Shown in pieces: positions 1-13,049 of a stretch of 64,000 nucleotides of DNA. Each line of letters begins with the position of its first letter. The first letter of the stretch is position 1. This stretch comes from Lamellibrachia satsuma (Eukaryota > Annelida > Polychaeta > Sabellida > Siboglinidae), in assembly GCA_033239005.1 (NCBI GenBank), contig BSQZ01000028.1, forward strand, positions 1,631,001-1,695,000, written 5' to 3'. A model generated the notes under the pieces. It was not told where the DNA came from, did no database searches, and saw nothing but the letters and a program-made list of their open reading frames with translations. Position numbers and translations under genes: made by a program.

Positions 1-1899
1 ATTTTTATTGTACGATATTTATTCACATTGTTGCTATGACTGTTATACATCCGTCCAGCTTTTTACTTCCCAAAATAAAGTTGTGCAAGCACACTGTAGA
101 GTTTGTTTATCTTATTTCATTATAATGACATGCACAGTTTATGCTGCTCTGCTTTGTCGACTATAGTGGTAAACATGCTTGGGTACACGATACTGAAAGT
201 GAAACTCAACAACAAAACGATGGTAAAGTACCTGGTAGAAGATAATGATGTTCGTCATTGCACAAGGAAGTACAACACATGGTGTACACGAGAAAATTAC
301 ATATAAAACAGTTTGTGGCTGTGTATGTTTTACCAGTGATTTAAATGATTCACCATGGTATGCATTTGTTTTAATATGACGAAAACATGAGCTAAAAAAC
401 CTGAAAACACTCTCTGTCCAAGTTATATAAACTAGCCAGAACCCTGAGCCATACATATATAAAAAGAACGATCAACCCTCATTTATATTTGTAAAGAATT
501 ACAGTTGCTGTATTTTCACCCTCCTCAATTCATTTTAGGTAAATAACATTTAATTTAACAAAATAACACACATATTTGCACACACGAGCTAGCATGTCAT
601 AGTGGATACTAAATATGGGTCAGGTAAAATTTTGCCAAAGAAACAAATGAAAAAATTTAAGTGGGGAGGGACCTTTAACTGAAAACTTATTAGCTAATAA
701 AAAAATCTGTAAAAACTCGAGTCACTGTAAACTTGGACAGGAGACTAACATCTGGTAAACAGTGCCTTTGAATATGTCCAACAGCATCATTGTAACATCG
801 TAGCAATAAGCGCCGTATAACTTGCCTGTTTTGATATCTTCTTGGTATCACAATCATTTTGTGTCCTGAAAAAAGCCATACAATCAGATCAGATCAATCA
901 ATCAGATTAATGACTAAAATGTCATTAACCTGATTTTACATGAAATAATTTTTTAGCCATTGTTGGGTAACTGTTTGTACCTGTGATCAAAAAGCACAGG
1001 CTTGGTGCCTTCATACACTCGTCTCACTTCATTGCATAACAAAACGCAGACTGTACGTCCTACTCAAAGAGCTGCAACATAAACATAACTGTTGTATAAA
1101 TGCATTATATATATATATATATATATATACATGAATTAAATGACAACGCCAAAAGGTAGATCTGATCAGATCAGATAGGTGAAAGAACAGAGGCGAGTGG
1201 ACCTCAGCATGTGGGGGAGGGGAGATACTGCCAGACTGCCTCCAAAGTTAGCGTACATTTATTAATATAAAATAGATAAGTGCCTCTGAGTGCGATTTAT
1301 ATACACTGTCCACCCGTCTGCTCTGGTCCGCCTGTTAGGTTGCCCAGCCATCTGCTCTGGTCCGCCTGTTAGGCTGACCCTGCTGGTCAAATTATAATTA
1401 AAAACTGTGGTTCATTAAAATACATTTGAGCAGCCATGATCTTAGAATAGATAGAGTTGATATTTTTATAACACGATTTTAGAGTAAACAGACTTTTAAA
1501 ATTCTTCGTCAAATTAATTCTTCGTCCAATTATGTAATTGTAAAATGATTACAGGAAAACCATGCACTGTGTAATTACACCAATTACAATAATTACAGTA
1601 TTTTTTTATCACTAACTTTATCAAAAAGCCTATCTTCTTGCACCCTAGATGGTGCATAGTGCCACACTTAGCTATAGAGATTGTATCAAATAGCAGAAGT
1701 TACTAAGTGGCCACATGCACCAAGGTGCAAAGAGGATAATGTTCTCCACCATCTTCCAAGAACTCTGTCCCAGTTAGTTTCTCTCTACTTGTACATGATA
1801 TGTAATTGTAATGGCATAATTGATTTGAACATATTAGAAGTGTAATCATAACAAAAAGTCATTGCAATTGACTTTGTGTAATTACACCCAGTCCTGTTC
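1..1899. other. Intergenic, no gene seen
   Basis: No convincing coding region on either strand. It holds a fragment of the dispersed family described at 47150-49815 (about 545-612), a short (TA)n run at about 1107-1128, two direct copies of a 33-bp unit at about 1317-1374, and TAATTAC-rich low-complexity sequence at about 1530-1640 and 1790-1890. The two small open frames near 103-456 overlap on opposite strands and look like chance. Confidence 0.6.
545..612 (+). repeat. Dispersed repeat family fragment
   Basis: Shares the block 'AAATAACACA..ATTTGCACA', then GAGCTAGCATGTCATAGTGG, with copies near 45900, 47550, 62930 and 63950. Only this end of the family is recognisable here. Confidence 0.6.
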
Positions 1900-2146
1900 T
1901 ATTCTGCTGCAAAAATACACACGACTTCTTTGGGAAGCATTCAGCCATGCTGCAATTACTGTGTGGAGACTATTCATTCACACACCCACCATTCTATAGT
2001 CAGGTACTCATTTATACAGCTGAGTGAACTTAGGCATTGTGGAGTAAACGAAATTAGCCTAACTTCGAAATGGCAGCATGAGGATCCCAGCCCAGGTTCT
2101 CTCAACAGAGAGTCTGATGTTCTAACCACAACGCCACCGTGCCCCA
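1900..2146 (-). mobile_element. tRNA-headed SINE, copy A (unexpanded)
   Basis: Read on the minus strand it starts with GGGGCACGGTGGCGTTGTGG, which looks like a tRNA A-box region, then TTAGAACATCAGACTC and a body with TGCTGCCATTTCGAAG, CACTCAGCTG and GAGTACCTGACTATAG. The same order of blocks occurs at 10588-11545 and 49880-50612. Unlike those copies, the CAGCTG..GAGTACCTG motif is present once, so this copy gives the ancestral arrangement. Its 5' end lies within a few bases of the stop codon of the zinc-finger pseudogene. The 3' boundary is approximate and no target duplication was recognised. Confidence 0.75.
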
Positions 2147-2149
2147 GTG

Positions 2150-4131
2150 TTAGTTGAGGGTGTAGAACTGTGAGCGAACCACGATGTTGTGAGAGGACAC
2201 CTCGTGAGACGTCAGCTGTTCCTTGCGGCTGAAAGCCACCCCACACACAATGCACCTATAGGGTTTCTCCCCAGTGTGAGTCAGCTGATGGCGTCGCATA
2301 TTTCCCTTCTGTGTGAACAACTTCTCACAGTACACGCAACCGTACCGCCCGTGTGCTGCCATGCAGTGCTGTTCAAACAGGGCAACACCGTGCAGCACCG
2401 CCGTGCACATGGCACACACATACGTTCTGTCGGGATGGGGTGGGGCTTGCGGAGGTGTCACCTCCTCCCTGACGGTCCGTGCAGGCTCCTGTCTGTCATG
2501 CAAATTATCATCGCCGGTGGTGGGGAACGTCGTCGCCTGATATATTGTACACCTTGATATCGCTATGAGTCTCGTATCGTGTTGTCTCATTTGTTGGCGA
2601 GATATTATCAACGGATTCCTTCCCCACTACTGACTCTGCATGTCGAGTACTGGGAAGTGTCACATTCATCCTGTCTGTGAATTGTTCGTCACGCAAACCT
2701 TCTTTGACATGCCAACTGTCCCCTACATTGTCAATGCCGTGATTGTGAAACAAATGTCTCCTGTACATGTCACTGTCAAAGAAGTCTATGTGACAAGTCA
2801 TGCAATACAGTGCTTGGAGCTGATGGATAGCGAGAGTATGACTACGACGCCGAACACGTCTTTGAACATCCTCGGACAGTAATGACATGGGTGCCAGCAG
2901 TGGGTCTTCTCCACATGGCACACGTACTCGTCAAACGTGAGTATGATTCTGCCAGCAGAACTCACACAAAAACTGTTCTACTGGATCACCTGGATGAAGG
3001 GCTTTCTTTCCAGGCACAGGGATCTCCTGGGTGTTGCTAGATGAGAGATCTATCACGTTGTCTTCGCTGGCGTAGTCAACATCATCACCAGCCTGGCATT
3101 CTATAATCATCTTTTTCTTGGTGTCTTTTTTAACCAAATCTAGCGTAAAGTCAGTGGATGTAGATGACTTCTCACTTCTTTCATGTGAATCAAGAACCGA
3201 TGTTTTTATCTCATGTACACAGTGACTTGGTTCACAAACAACACTTTCAGTGCCTGTATGGTGTACCATATCATGTTGCTGCTCTGAACTGTGAGAATGT
3301 TTCTGCCTGGTGGCTTATCATCACATTGGTTTATACAGACAATGTATTCGCTGGTGAGCAACGACGGGATGCCTTTTGTGGTTGTCAAACCATCTTTGTT
3401 AGTCTGACACGCTGCTGGAGCTGAAGTTGCGGTTGGTCCAGAACACAAGTCTTCTGCATCATAGTTACACTGATCTTCACAGACTGAACGAGAACCACAT
3501 TGGCATTGTAGACTATGTGGACGTCGCTGACAAGTGCTACGAGATCGCCTCAATAGCCTCACACGTTGTCTGTGTTTAGGTGAATACCGATGTCTCATGT
3601 GTGACATGCCATCAGTTAATCCCACATGACACGTGTGACAAAAATGTGACATGGGTTTATGGTGCAACTTCCTCACGTGACTGACCAGTTGGCATTTTGC
3701 AACAAATCTTGCCGAGCATACGCCACATTCATATGACTGCTCACTCCTTGTCTGACCCAGAGCAGTCTTATCACAACAACGTCTACCTGGCGACACACAC
3801 CTCTCGTCATCTGACTTTGAGGCAACCTCCTGCAGGTGTGACACTTCCTCCTCCTGGGATTCTGTATTCACCAACGACACATCCGGAGTATGGCCACGGT
3901 GCTGTTTTGGGTCACAGGCAACGTTTTCATTAATCAGTTCTAATCGCTCGTGAATTTTCACCACAATCTGATGTGGTTCATCATCAGAACATATGCACAC
4001 AATGCCATCGACCATAACGTTGCCCGAGAGCCCGGCGGTCACCCGACAAAGTTGAATGATTGACTCCTCCAGTAACTTGGTTGTTGTGCATCGGTCTTCC
4101 CTCTTCTTCATATCCATGGCGGATGGCCGAC
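2150..4131 (-). pseudogene. C2H2 zinc-finger pseudogene (frameshifted paralogue of 13050-15299)
   Basis: Read on the minus strand, an acceptor (ttctgtag) precedes the exon at 4131 and the likely start is the ATG at 4117 (MDMKKRED). An N-terminal module of about 50 residues (LLEESIIQLC..VDGIVCICS..VVKIHERL) matches the intact gene at 13050-15299. C2H2 fingers follow: CGVCSARF, HFCHTCHVG, LCEFCWQ, CHYCPRMF, ALYCMTCHIDFF, and at the end YVCAMC, YGCVYCEKLF and YRCIVCGVAF with an HTGEKPY linker. The frame changes at about 3250, 2930, 2855 and 2560. Two of these changes fall inside fingers whose Cys/His spacing becomes normal if the frame is shifted, so they are indels rather than introns. The retained acceptor argues for DNA duplication, not retrocopying. 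The alternative is assembly indels in a working gene; the clean paralogue makes decay more likely. Fingers of this kind normally bind DNA in the nucleus. Confidence 0.72.
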
Positions 4132-4165
4132 CTACAGAACACATAATGAATCAGTGTGATAAAAT

Positions 4166-4397
4166 AAATATATAAATATTACTTATAGAGCACCAAATCT
4201 AGTTAAAAAATATTTTAATTATTTAAAATTAAATAATAACATTTAAATAGTTAAATTACATATTATTAAAAATATTATAAGTAAATAATTACATTAAAAT
4301 TAAATTACAATAAAAATACATTAACATTTAATTACAGTAAAAATTACAATAGAAAATACATTAAAAATAAATTACAATAAAAATTATATTAAAAAAT
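4166..4397. repeat. AT-rich low-complexity repeat
   Basis: Degenerate repetition of TTAAATTACAATAAAAAT-like units directly upstream of the zinc-finger pseudogene. No other signal seen. Confidence 0.6.
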
Positions 4398-7300
4398 AAT
4401 GTGGTTATGTGTGCGAACGAGCGTGCATGCGTGTTTGCATGCGTGCGTATGTTGTGTGTGTATTGTGCGGTCGTCACTGTTAGGGTTAAGTGATATCAGC
4501 TATGTCTACCTGATACAATGGTCGAGTCAAAGCCTGTTAGTTACAGTCTAACACTCAAAAAAGGAAAGATTAACATAACATGTCATTTAATGCTGGTGAT
4601 GGGAGAGGCTTTTGTCTAGAGGGGTCATGTCCTGGATTCCTTTTACATGTGCACATGCAATCACAACCACCAACATTAGAGCAGTTAATATTTCCACTTT
4701 CCCTATCAAATTTGGACCCGACTGAGAACGCAATAATTTTTTTTTGTGACACCATCAATATGGTCATTTCCAGTTTTAGTTGTCATTCCAAATTAACAAA
4801 AGGGACATACGTCTAGATAGTAGATTAATAATCATACATATAGCAATTTCCATTACACAAAGTGAATGATGATTGGCCTCTTAATGTAAAGGGTTGCTAA
4901 AATAAAAAAAGCATTTATATTTCACACAAAAAATCGTGGAAATATGACAACTATGACAAACTGCATTATATTATCTAATCTACTGACTAATCAATAAAAT
5001 TTTTTTTAATGGGTGGTCCAACATCTATAATAGAATATGGACACCGGGACCGTTTGTTATGGGGTCCATGGATATTTTATCCAGTAGGAGTACTGGTGGA
5101 CATCACTGACACGTCACACTGTAGTCAAAGGGTTCAACGTAGTCAAAGCCCGGCCAGAGTCAGAGACAGGGTAGTCCAGGGGATCTCTCTTTATTTGCGT
5201 CAATGACCCATTAAACTCTACAAGGTTTGGTTTCGGGCGAATTCCCGTTAACTGGGACCGACTTACCACATAAAATAGTTGATGTGCGTCAATAAATAAG
5301 ACTAGGATGAAGTCGCATCTATTTTCATGGTGATGAACAATAGAATTTACTGTTTACGTTTTGTGGTGACACTGGTCTCAACTCGGCCCATTATGAACTC
5401 ATCCAAAAGCAACGCGGCAGTGAACGCGGCACGCTTCAGCTCGGCCACGGTCAACTTGTTCTAGGTTCGGCATTAGAGATCAGACCACATGCAGTGCACT
5501 GCTAAAAAGAAGTGTCTTATTTTAAGAAAAAAACAAGAAACAAATTCTAGGGAGATATGTAAGAACTTTTGGTGATTTAAGAAATTTTTCACAAGAAAAT
5601 ATTTCGTGGTTTAAGAAAATATATTCTCAATTCAAGAAAAGTGTACAGAAATATTTGTTGTCTTATCTAAGAAAACTGTGTTCTTAAGTCAAGAAAAAAG
5701 CAAGAAAATGTTTCTTAAATATTTTCTAGGGAGCCACAAAAGAACATTTGTTAATCAAGAAATGTTTTTTATTTCATAAGAAATTTTTTTATATAGTCAT
5801 TTCTGATGTTTCACATTAATAAGAATATTTTTTCTAAACAAGAAAAAAATTCAGAAAGAGTTGTTTTTGAAATAAGAAACATTTTCTTATTTAAATATTT
5901 TCTTGTAACAAGAATAGTTTCTGATCAAGGAATATATTGTAAAATGCCAAATCAGGGATTTAAACACCAAACACACACATTACAACCATTGCACCTCTAC
6001 AGAAGGGGTGGCCTTATAAGAGGGGACTACTGGCACAGTTAAGTACGATTAAATTAAATTGCCATAGCATAAAACTAAATTTCCATAATAAGATCAACAA
6101 TTTGTTGGAACTTTTGAATTGTGTACAATTTGAAAGACACAGTAGCTATGGCGTCATTTAGGTGTCTATGTCATTCTCACACATCATAGAAGGAATGCTA
6201 TATTGCCAGAAGATACAATAGTTAATGAACTTCCTAGCTTGTGCAGAATTTCATCCATGGGTTATTTTATTACAAATTAGCCTTCATGAAATGTAAAACA
6301 GTCAGTGTGATGATAAGTGAATGTGCATTTTCACATTTATTCATCATCAAAATGTGTTATTGACAAGTTGAAAGTACTGAATATAATAACAACTGCAAAC
6401 TGCCATATTTCAAACAGCTCGGCTGCTGCACAAACTCAAAAATGTTCTCACTGTGTTTATTTTCGTTGCCGAGAATGTCAAATTGCTATAAAAGAATATG
6501 TCTGGACAACATGCTTCTCTTTAGTCTCATGGAATGAACAGGGTACAAGTCAAACCATTCAGGGGTCTTTTTATTATGTATTTCCTACTGGTTGTACAGG
6601 GGTGTATAAGCTGCATGTCTTCTACTACCATCCTGGTACTAGATTATGCAGACATGGAAGCTAACTGGTGACCCTCACACAACCCTCATTAGCACAGACC
6701 ATTAATGACACCGCTGGGGCACTGGGAGTGTGCTCACTGCATGTGTTTCACAAATTAAGTGTTATGTCATGGGAGACTGAGCTAAATCTCATGTCAACCA
6801 TACATTTATAGGCACACACACTGACAATATTTTAAAATCAAAGTGTGCTGAAGAAAGATTACACATATGCCAAATACCTGATTAATTAATTAAAATTCCA
6901 TGTGTTATTGATTACTGTAAATTATGCTTGAATCATTATATTTGGTATCATATCTTAACTCTAGTTGTCAGAAATAATTCATGCAATAGAACCAATATAT
7001 CCTTTACTCCAAGAGTCGATAGCAAAAAGTTATGTTGTTGATTTCACTAATATCGTAATCTGATAATAAAAAATTTAGTAATATGATAATCAGAAATATT
7101 ACATTTAAATATTATTTGGTAGCAGACTTCAACTTGTTAACAAATGCAAATGCATTTGAATTAACATTTTGGATGGCATGCACGTTAAAATGCAGATGTG
7201 ACATTTTCAGTGCATTTGCATGCAAACCATACCATAAACATTTATATGTAAATTTGTTAATTCATGCAATAGCTTTAAAAGGTCATCAAGACTCAACATA

Positions 7301-9796
7301 GAACATATATTTGAATGCAACACTCAAACATTTCATATTTCAAATGCTCAATCAAATGCAGACATAATTGTTTGCATAATTATTATTGTTAGAGTCTGCA
7401 TTTGATATACAGTTTTCTATTATTGCTTATAACTAATAAGCCTCATATTGTATTCTATGCTGTTGTTTGATTCTTAAATTCATCATATGTACATACATGA
7501 TAATTATACGTACAACGTAATATATGTCCCCTATATAGGCCACTTTGTAAGGTATAACGCGTATCAGGGCATCCGGTCTGACACATATCTTGAAGTCACT
7601 ACATATTAGGGAATTAACAGGTTAGGGATGAGCGTTACTAACTTCTAATAATTGTATTATGTCATGTCACCTTCTGTGTTTTTGTGGCCTTTCTGGCCAT
7701 TACACAGGTAAATCTTTACAACGTATACATGTTTACTGCTATAGCCATATATAGGTGGCGATATCCATGTAGAATTCTGCAAATTGTCCAGGATGAACAG
7801 GGCCACATCCAAAACACTAGTAGTACATTTCTGGCGATACAAGGACATCCGCTTGAGAATTCTTTTCAGGTGTGTGAGACTTTAAGTTATCTGATGTTTA
7901 ACAGCCAAGTAATAAATAATTTCTTTCTGACTAAATCCTAATTTGAAGTACAGGTGCACAAGTTCATCTCAGTCAGCATCCATTGAAGTAATCAATGATG
8001 TTCTAATGACTCCAAGATCTGTGTCAGACTAGACAACCTGTAGATAATTCTTGTTACAAACGTTTTATTATCACGTACATATGTATAATTATCATGCATG
8101 TACACATAACTATCACATACATACATATTAGCTATCATGTACGTACATAACTATCATGTACATATGTACATACGTAAAACTATCATGTACGTACGTATAC
8201 CTATCATGTACGTACTTTAAAAATATATATGTCATGTCCCCATAATGTCCCCTATGGGGCTTTGTACAAATCTTTCTTGAGTAAGAAATATTTTCTTCAT
8301 TCAAGAATATTTTCTTATTCAGCCACATATTTGGATCTTGTTAAGATAAAATTTATACAAATATTTTCTAACATAAAATAATATTTTTGGCAGTGTGCAT
8401 TGTTGAATTGGTGGCCATGCAAACGTTTTGCCTGATTATGAGAAAACTGGACCATAAAAAATCTGAAAATAATTCACATTCACTCCCGTCTTATTATTGA
8501 TATTCTGAACAAGTTTTGTCAAAATCACACAGCTTCAACTCTAAATCTTGTGACAAATGCACCAAACTTAAAAATCAGCAGCTTTTGCCAAATATGAATA
8601 TGTCTACCGGTGTTTTGGGCACCATCGAAATACCTACACGTCTTTGAATCCACGTCATACTGCAACATCTCACTGCAACATTTTGAATGTTCCAACCTTG
8701 CTGGCTGAATACATTTTCTTCTTGGCAAATAAAATCACTGAAATCAGCTAAATTGCAAAAAGATGATTATTTTACTTCTGTTCTGGGTTCATGTTGAAAA
8801 CAAATCTTTGCCCTGAAGCCTTCTGTACACTCTGTTGACATTTTAATGAGTTGGACATTTTAATTTATTTAACTTGTTTTATTTAACTTATCTGATTAAC
8901 TTATGTTTATCTAATGTATCAACTCAATTGTAGTTGTTTACTTTAATTTATTAATTTTATTTATTTATTTAACTTCTTTATTTAACTTATTTAATTAATT
9001 TACTTAACTAATGTTTACCTGTCTTCTAACCACATTTTATTTTTAATTTATTTATTTTCAATTATTTAGTATCGTCTTGTTAGGACCTTTGCGCAGGTTT
9101 TTAACCCAGAAACATGGCACGCTATAAATGTGTAACAATAATAATAAATAATGTCATGCAAATAAAGTGGCTGTGGTTTTGAGACAGTATCCCATTAAAA
9201 AAATTTTGCACCTGAAATTTTTTATGAATAGGGAAATGGGCACATTTGTAGACTACAATACATGTGTTACACGCAGGTTTTAATTTCTAGTTGCTGGTTG
9301 GCAGGACATGTGTGTGTCAGTTATGATAAAACTCCTCATGTATGAAGACAGAATCAATTTGGCATGGGCAATAAATGACAAGAGCATCTTCATTGTTGAC
9401 TTTCTTGAAAACAAAAGTTGTAGGATTTGATGAAAATTCTATTTCAGATCAACGACAAGAGAAACATCAAAGTGTATAGTCTTTGTTAAAACCAAATCGT
9501 AACTTTGTGTAGTGTGACATTGCCAAACCAATCAACATACAATTGTATTTTGTATTTAGTACATGCAATAGATGAACCTTTTTCCTGATGATGCAATAAT
9601 ATTACTAGGAAGTGTTTATTAAATGTAAGGAATCCTACAAATCAAGAACAGGGTGGCTCCTATAACAGCCGACTAAATGTAGTCTTTGTATGAGTCTCCT
9701 ATACGATATGTGACACTAACCTTTAATTTCATATTTAATTTTCTGTACAATTATTGTTACCAGTTTGTTTTTCTGTTGACTTAAAATGAACAAGTT
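4398..9796. other. Long gene-poor interval
   Basis: No supported gene. The longest open frame (115 codons at 6317-6664, plus) has no recognisable motif and no splice or promoter support. There is AAGAAA-rich degenerate sequence at about 5510-5960 and ATTTAACTTATTT-type low complexity at about 8860-9070. Confidence 0.5.
8085..8220. repeat. Degenerate CATGTACGTA-type tandem repeat
   Basis: Repeated 'AACTATCATGTACGTAC' units of about 20-30 bp with variable spacing. Confidence 0.6.
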
Positions 9797-10025
9797 CTAT
9801 GGTATATACTAGGATACATGCGTTGTATGGTATATACTAGGATACATGCGTTGTATGTATATATAGGATACATGCTAGGATACATGCATTGTATGGTATA
9901 TACTAGGATACATGCATTGTATGGTATACACTAGGATACATGCGTTGTATGGTATATACTAGGATACATGCGTTGTATGGTATACACTAGGATACATGCG
10001 TTGTATGGTATATACTAGGATACGT
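9797..10025 (+). repeat. 28-bp minisatellite, about 8 copies
   Basis: Unit reads GTATGGTATATACTAGGATA followed by CATGCGTT, with small length variants near 9858. Confidence 0.85.
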
Positions 10026-10587
10026 GTGTGGCTGCGCACACACGAATAAAGTTTTGCTGTGCTGGTAGTGAAAACATTTACACTGGTTTTTTTCTCAAAA
10101 TATTACTGAAATGGTGCATTATGGTGAACACCGAGTCTACTGCAGCCATCTGTGTTTCAGTATATTTGGCATACAGGTATGTGAATGTGTGGTTATCATA
10201 TTACATTTTAGGTTTAACATATCAGAGAAATGAATCAACAATTTTAATACAAATATAATTTTTATTATAATTATTATTATGTATTTCTACCAAAGATAAA
10301 AATTACACTATATTTTATTATGTAGTGTATGTGTGTGTGTGTGAACAAATTAATATTACCAATATTAAAAACAATGACACATAATAATACAGTAAATTAT
10401 ACTATAATATACTATTAGTATAATAATAATATACAGGTATATTTTTTGCAATATTTTACAATCATTTACATCAGTACATGTCACCCTTACTTTTGTCATA
10501 AAAGTGTTGCAATGAATGTCTTTAGTAGAACACAGGGTGAATAACTTAACAATTATTACTTTCCTGACCACAAGTAATGACAACAAT

Positions 10588-11545
10588 AATTGTGTAGCAG
10601 TAGCACAGTAGTAAGAACGCTGGACTCAATAAAATTGAAAGGATTGTTTCAAAGTTTGGGCAGTTTTGTTCACTCTACATTGCCTCAGTTCACTCAGCTG
10701 TAAATGAGTACCTGGCTATAGACAGTTCACTCAGCTGTAAATGAGTACCTGGCTATAGACAGTTCACTCAGCTGTAAATGAGTATCTGGCTATAGACAGT
10801 TCACTCAGCTGTAAATGAGTATCTGGCTATAGACAGTTCACTCAGCTGTAAATGAGTACCTGGCTATAGACAGTTCACTCAGCTGTAAATGAGTACCTGG
10901 CTATAGACAGTTCACTCAGCTGTAAATGAGTACCTGGCTATAGACAGTTCACTCAGCTGTAAATGAGTACCTGGCTATAGACAGTTCACTCAGCTGTAAA
11001 TGAGTACCTGGCTATAGACAGTTCACTCAGCTGTAAATGAGTACCTGGCTATAGACAGTTCACTCAGCTGTAAATGAGTACCTGGCTATAGACAGTTCAC
11101 TCAGCTGTAAATGAGTACCTGGCTACAGACAGTTCACTCAGCTGTAAATGAGTACCTGGCTACAGACAGTTCACTCAGCTGTAAATGAGTACCTGGCTAC
11201 AGACAGTTCACTCAGCTGTAAATGAGTACCTGGCTACAGACAGTTCACTCAGCTGTAAATGAGTACCTGGCTACAGACAGTTCACTCAGCTGTAAATGAG
11301 TACCTGGCTATAGACAGTTCACTCAGCTGTAAATGAGTACCTGGCTATAGACAGTTCACTCAGCTGTAAATGAGTACCTGGCTATAGACAGTTCACTCAG
11401 CTGTAAATGAGTACCTGGCTACAAAAACAAAGGTGCATTATGGGAATGAACAGTCTCTGCATAGTAATTATAATGTGGCAGAATGCTCCCCACAGAAATC
11501 ACATTGACTGGATACTGCGCTGTGTACGAATTTACCTTTACAAGA
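10588..11545 (+). mobile_element. tRNA-headed SINE, copy B, with internal minisatellite
   Basis: The head (GCACAGTAGTAAGAACGCTG), a B-box-like stretch (GGATTGTTTCAAAG) and the body run to about 10690. The same motif as in copy A, CAGCTGTAAATGAGTACCTG, then repeats in tandem, and single-copy SINE sequence resumes after 11424 (GGTGCATTATGGGAATGAAC, AATGCTCCCCACAGAAAT). The tail (ACTGGATACTGCGCTGTGTA) matches the tail of copy C. The array therefore lies inside the element. Confidence 0.8.
10688..11424 (+). repeat. 37-bp minisatellite inside SINE copy B, about 20 copies
   Basis: The unit is AGTTCACTCAGCTGTAAATG followed by AGTACCTGGCTATAGAC. Units are almost identical; a TATAG/TACAG variant occurs in a contiguous block (about 11120-11275), which indicates local spread of a variant. 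Confidence 0.95.
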
Positions 11546-13049
11546 AACTATTTGTCTGTTTGTTTTTAACAGCTTTATAACATAAACACAACCTAGAAAT
11601 GTATAAATTATTCTGCCAGGTTTTTACTTTTTTCCTTTTAACACAGTTTACAATGCACAAATACCTTAACTGCTACCATGAGAATTTACTATTTCATGGA
11701 CTTTTCTTTAAGCTATCTGGACCCTGTATGACCTACAACATAAAATACTAAAGAAAGGTGCACCGAGACGCGTCAGTAAAGATAGTACACACTTATGAAT
11801 TCCAAATTCCATTCTTTTTACCTCCCCTGCATAGAAACTAGGTAGACCTACAGCTTCGTCTCCCAAAAAGATCCACTTTCAACTTCCTTCCCATGTCAGG
11901 TGCTAGATGGGTCGGCAGGTTGTACCCAGTTTTTAACCCAGTACCTCCTGGGCAAACCATTGACCCCCCACAAAGATCATCTGATTGTGATGTATTAAAC
12001 TTAAAATTTGGGGGGACTTGTTTCATGACAAATCAAACCTATCTATCCACTACCATGTGCTAGCTCGTTCATGCAAATTGTGTGTTATTAAGTATTTATG
12101 AAATCATTGGAAAAATTATTCATTATTTAATGAAGAAAAAAAGGGCAACAGTGGTGCGCCTCTGTTGTACTATGACATAAGATATGGCTATTTACACATT
12201 CGCAAGCTACCCAATCCAATGATCAAAGTCAGTTCTCTCAAAAATACGTACTTTTTATTAAATTGACTGCACATATTAGTTAAACTATTCACACATATTT
12301 TGCCATCAATGAACCCAAATAGCGATGGACTAATAATAAATTGTCTAGATTGTTTAAGTTTCATTATGTTTTAGTTGTTAAGTCGATACTGTTGTTTAAT
12401 ATTTCTTATGTGTTTATAATTTTCATGTTTCATGGAAATCTGTGTATCAACTTTACTGACCAACTGGAGTGGACTTACACGACAGTTGTTTGCGAACAAA
12501 AACAGGCAGTTTCTAAGATGGTCAAACTGATTGTTCATTCAAAATGCATTCAGTCATACAACCGTGCTGGACTTAGAAAACATTTGATTGAGCAACAGTA
12601 TATTTCTCTAAAGAAATTGTAACGAGAAGCTGAATTAAAACAAATTTGAATTTATAGGAACTGAACTTGAAATCTACATTATCTCAGACACGTATCCCAT
12701 GTTTAAATACATTTAATTTGACAGAGTGCACTCTGGGGCCGTTCCCAACTGTCAAGATTTAGCTATTCGTACAGAGAGTATTGGAGGGGGGGATTAAGGC
12801 TCGCGTACTAATTAAAATAAATGGTCGCATGCGAACTATGACCACTGTTGTGTTATGTGGTGAACAGAGCTACTGTTGTTTTAAATTGCATAACCATTCA
12901 CAGCTGTAATACATCTATGCCATTCAATCTTGAACATTATCAACATACTAAGTACTAATTTGGGGAGGGAAGAACGGGTCTAAGAATTAGTATGCTTTGT
13001 ATGAACAGTTAAATGTTAACAAGTGTGAAAGGCCCTTTACTATAGCACA
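11546..13049. other. Intergenic, one dispersed repeat, no gene seen
   Basis: Apart from the repeat at 12040-12333, no supported gene. The 93-codon frame at 12341-12622 (plus) has no recognisable motif and is not called. Confidence 0.5.
12040..12333 (-). repeat. Dispersed repeat family copy
   Basis: Contains both diagnostic blocks in inverted sense relative to the 45505 copy: GCTAGCTCGTTCATGCAAAT near 12059 and 'CTATGACATAAG..GGCTATT..CGCAAG' near 12170-12205, then 'TTATTAAATTGACTGCACAT' and an 'ATCAATGAACCCAAAT' end. Confidence 0.65.

Noticed and set aside
2189..2557. Plus-strand frames opposite the zinc-finger pseudogene
   Set aside because: Antisense shadows of recognisable C2H2 fingers.
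6317..6664. 115-codon plus-strand frame with several Cys residues
   Set aside because: Cys spacing fits no zinc-binding or disulfide family I know, and nothing around it supports a gene.
12341..12622. 93-codon plus-strand frame
   Set aside because: No motif, no splice or promoter support, and AT-rich composition like its surroundings.
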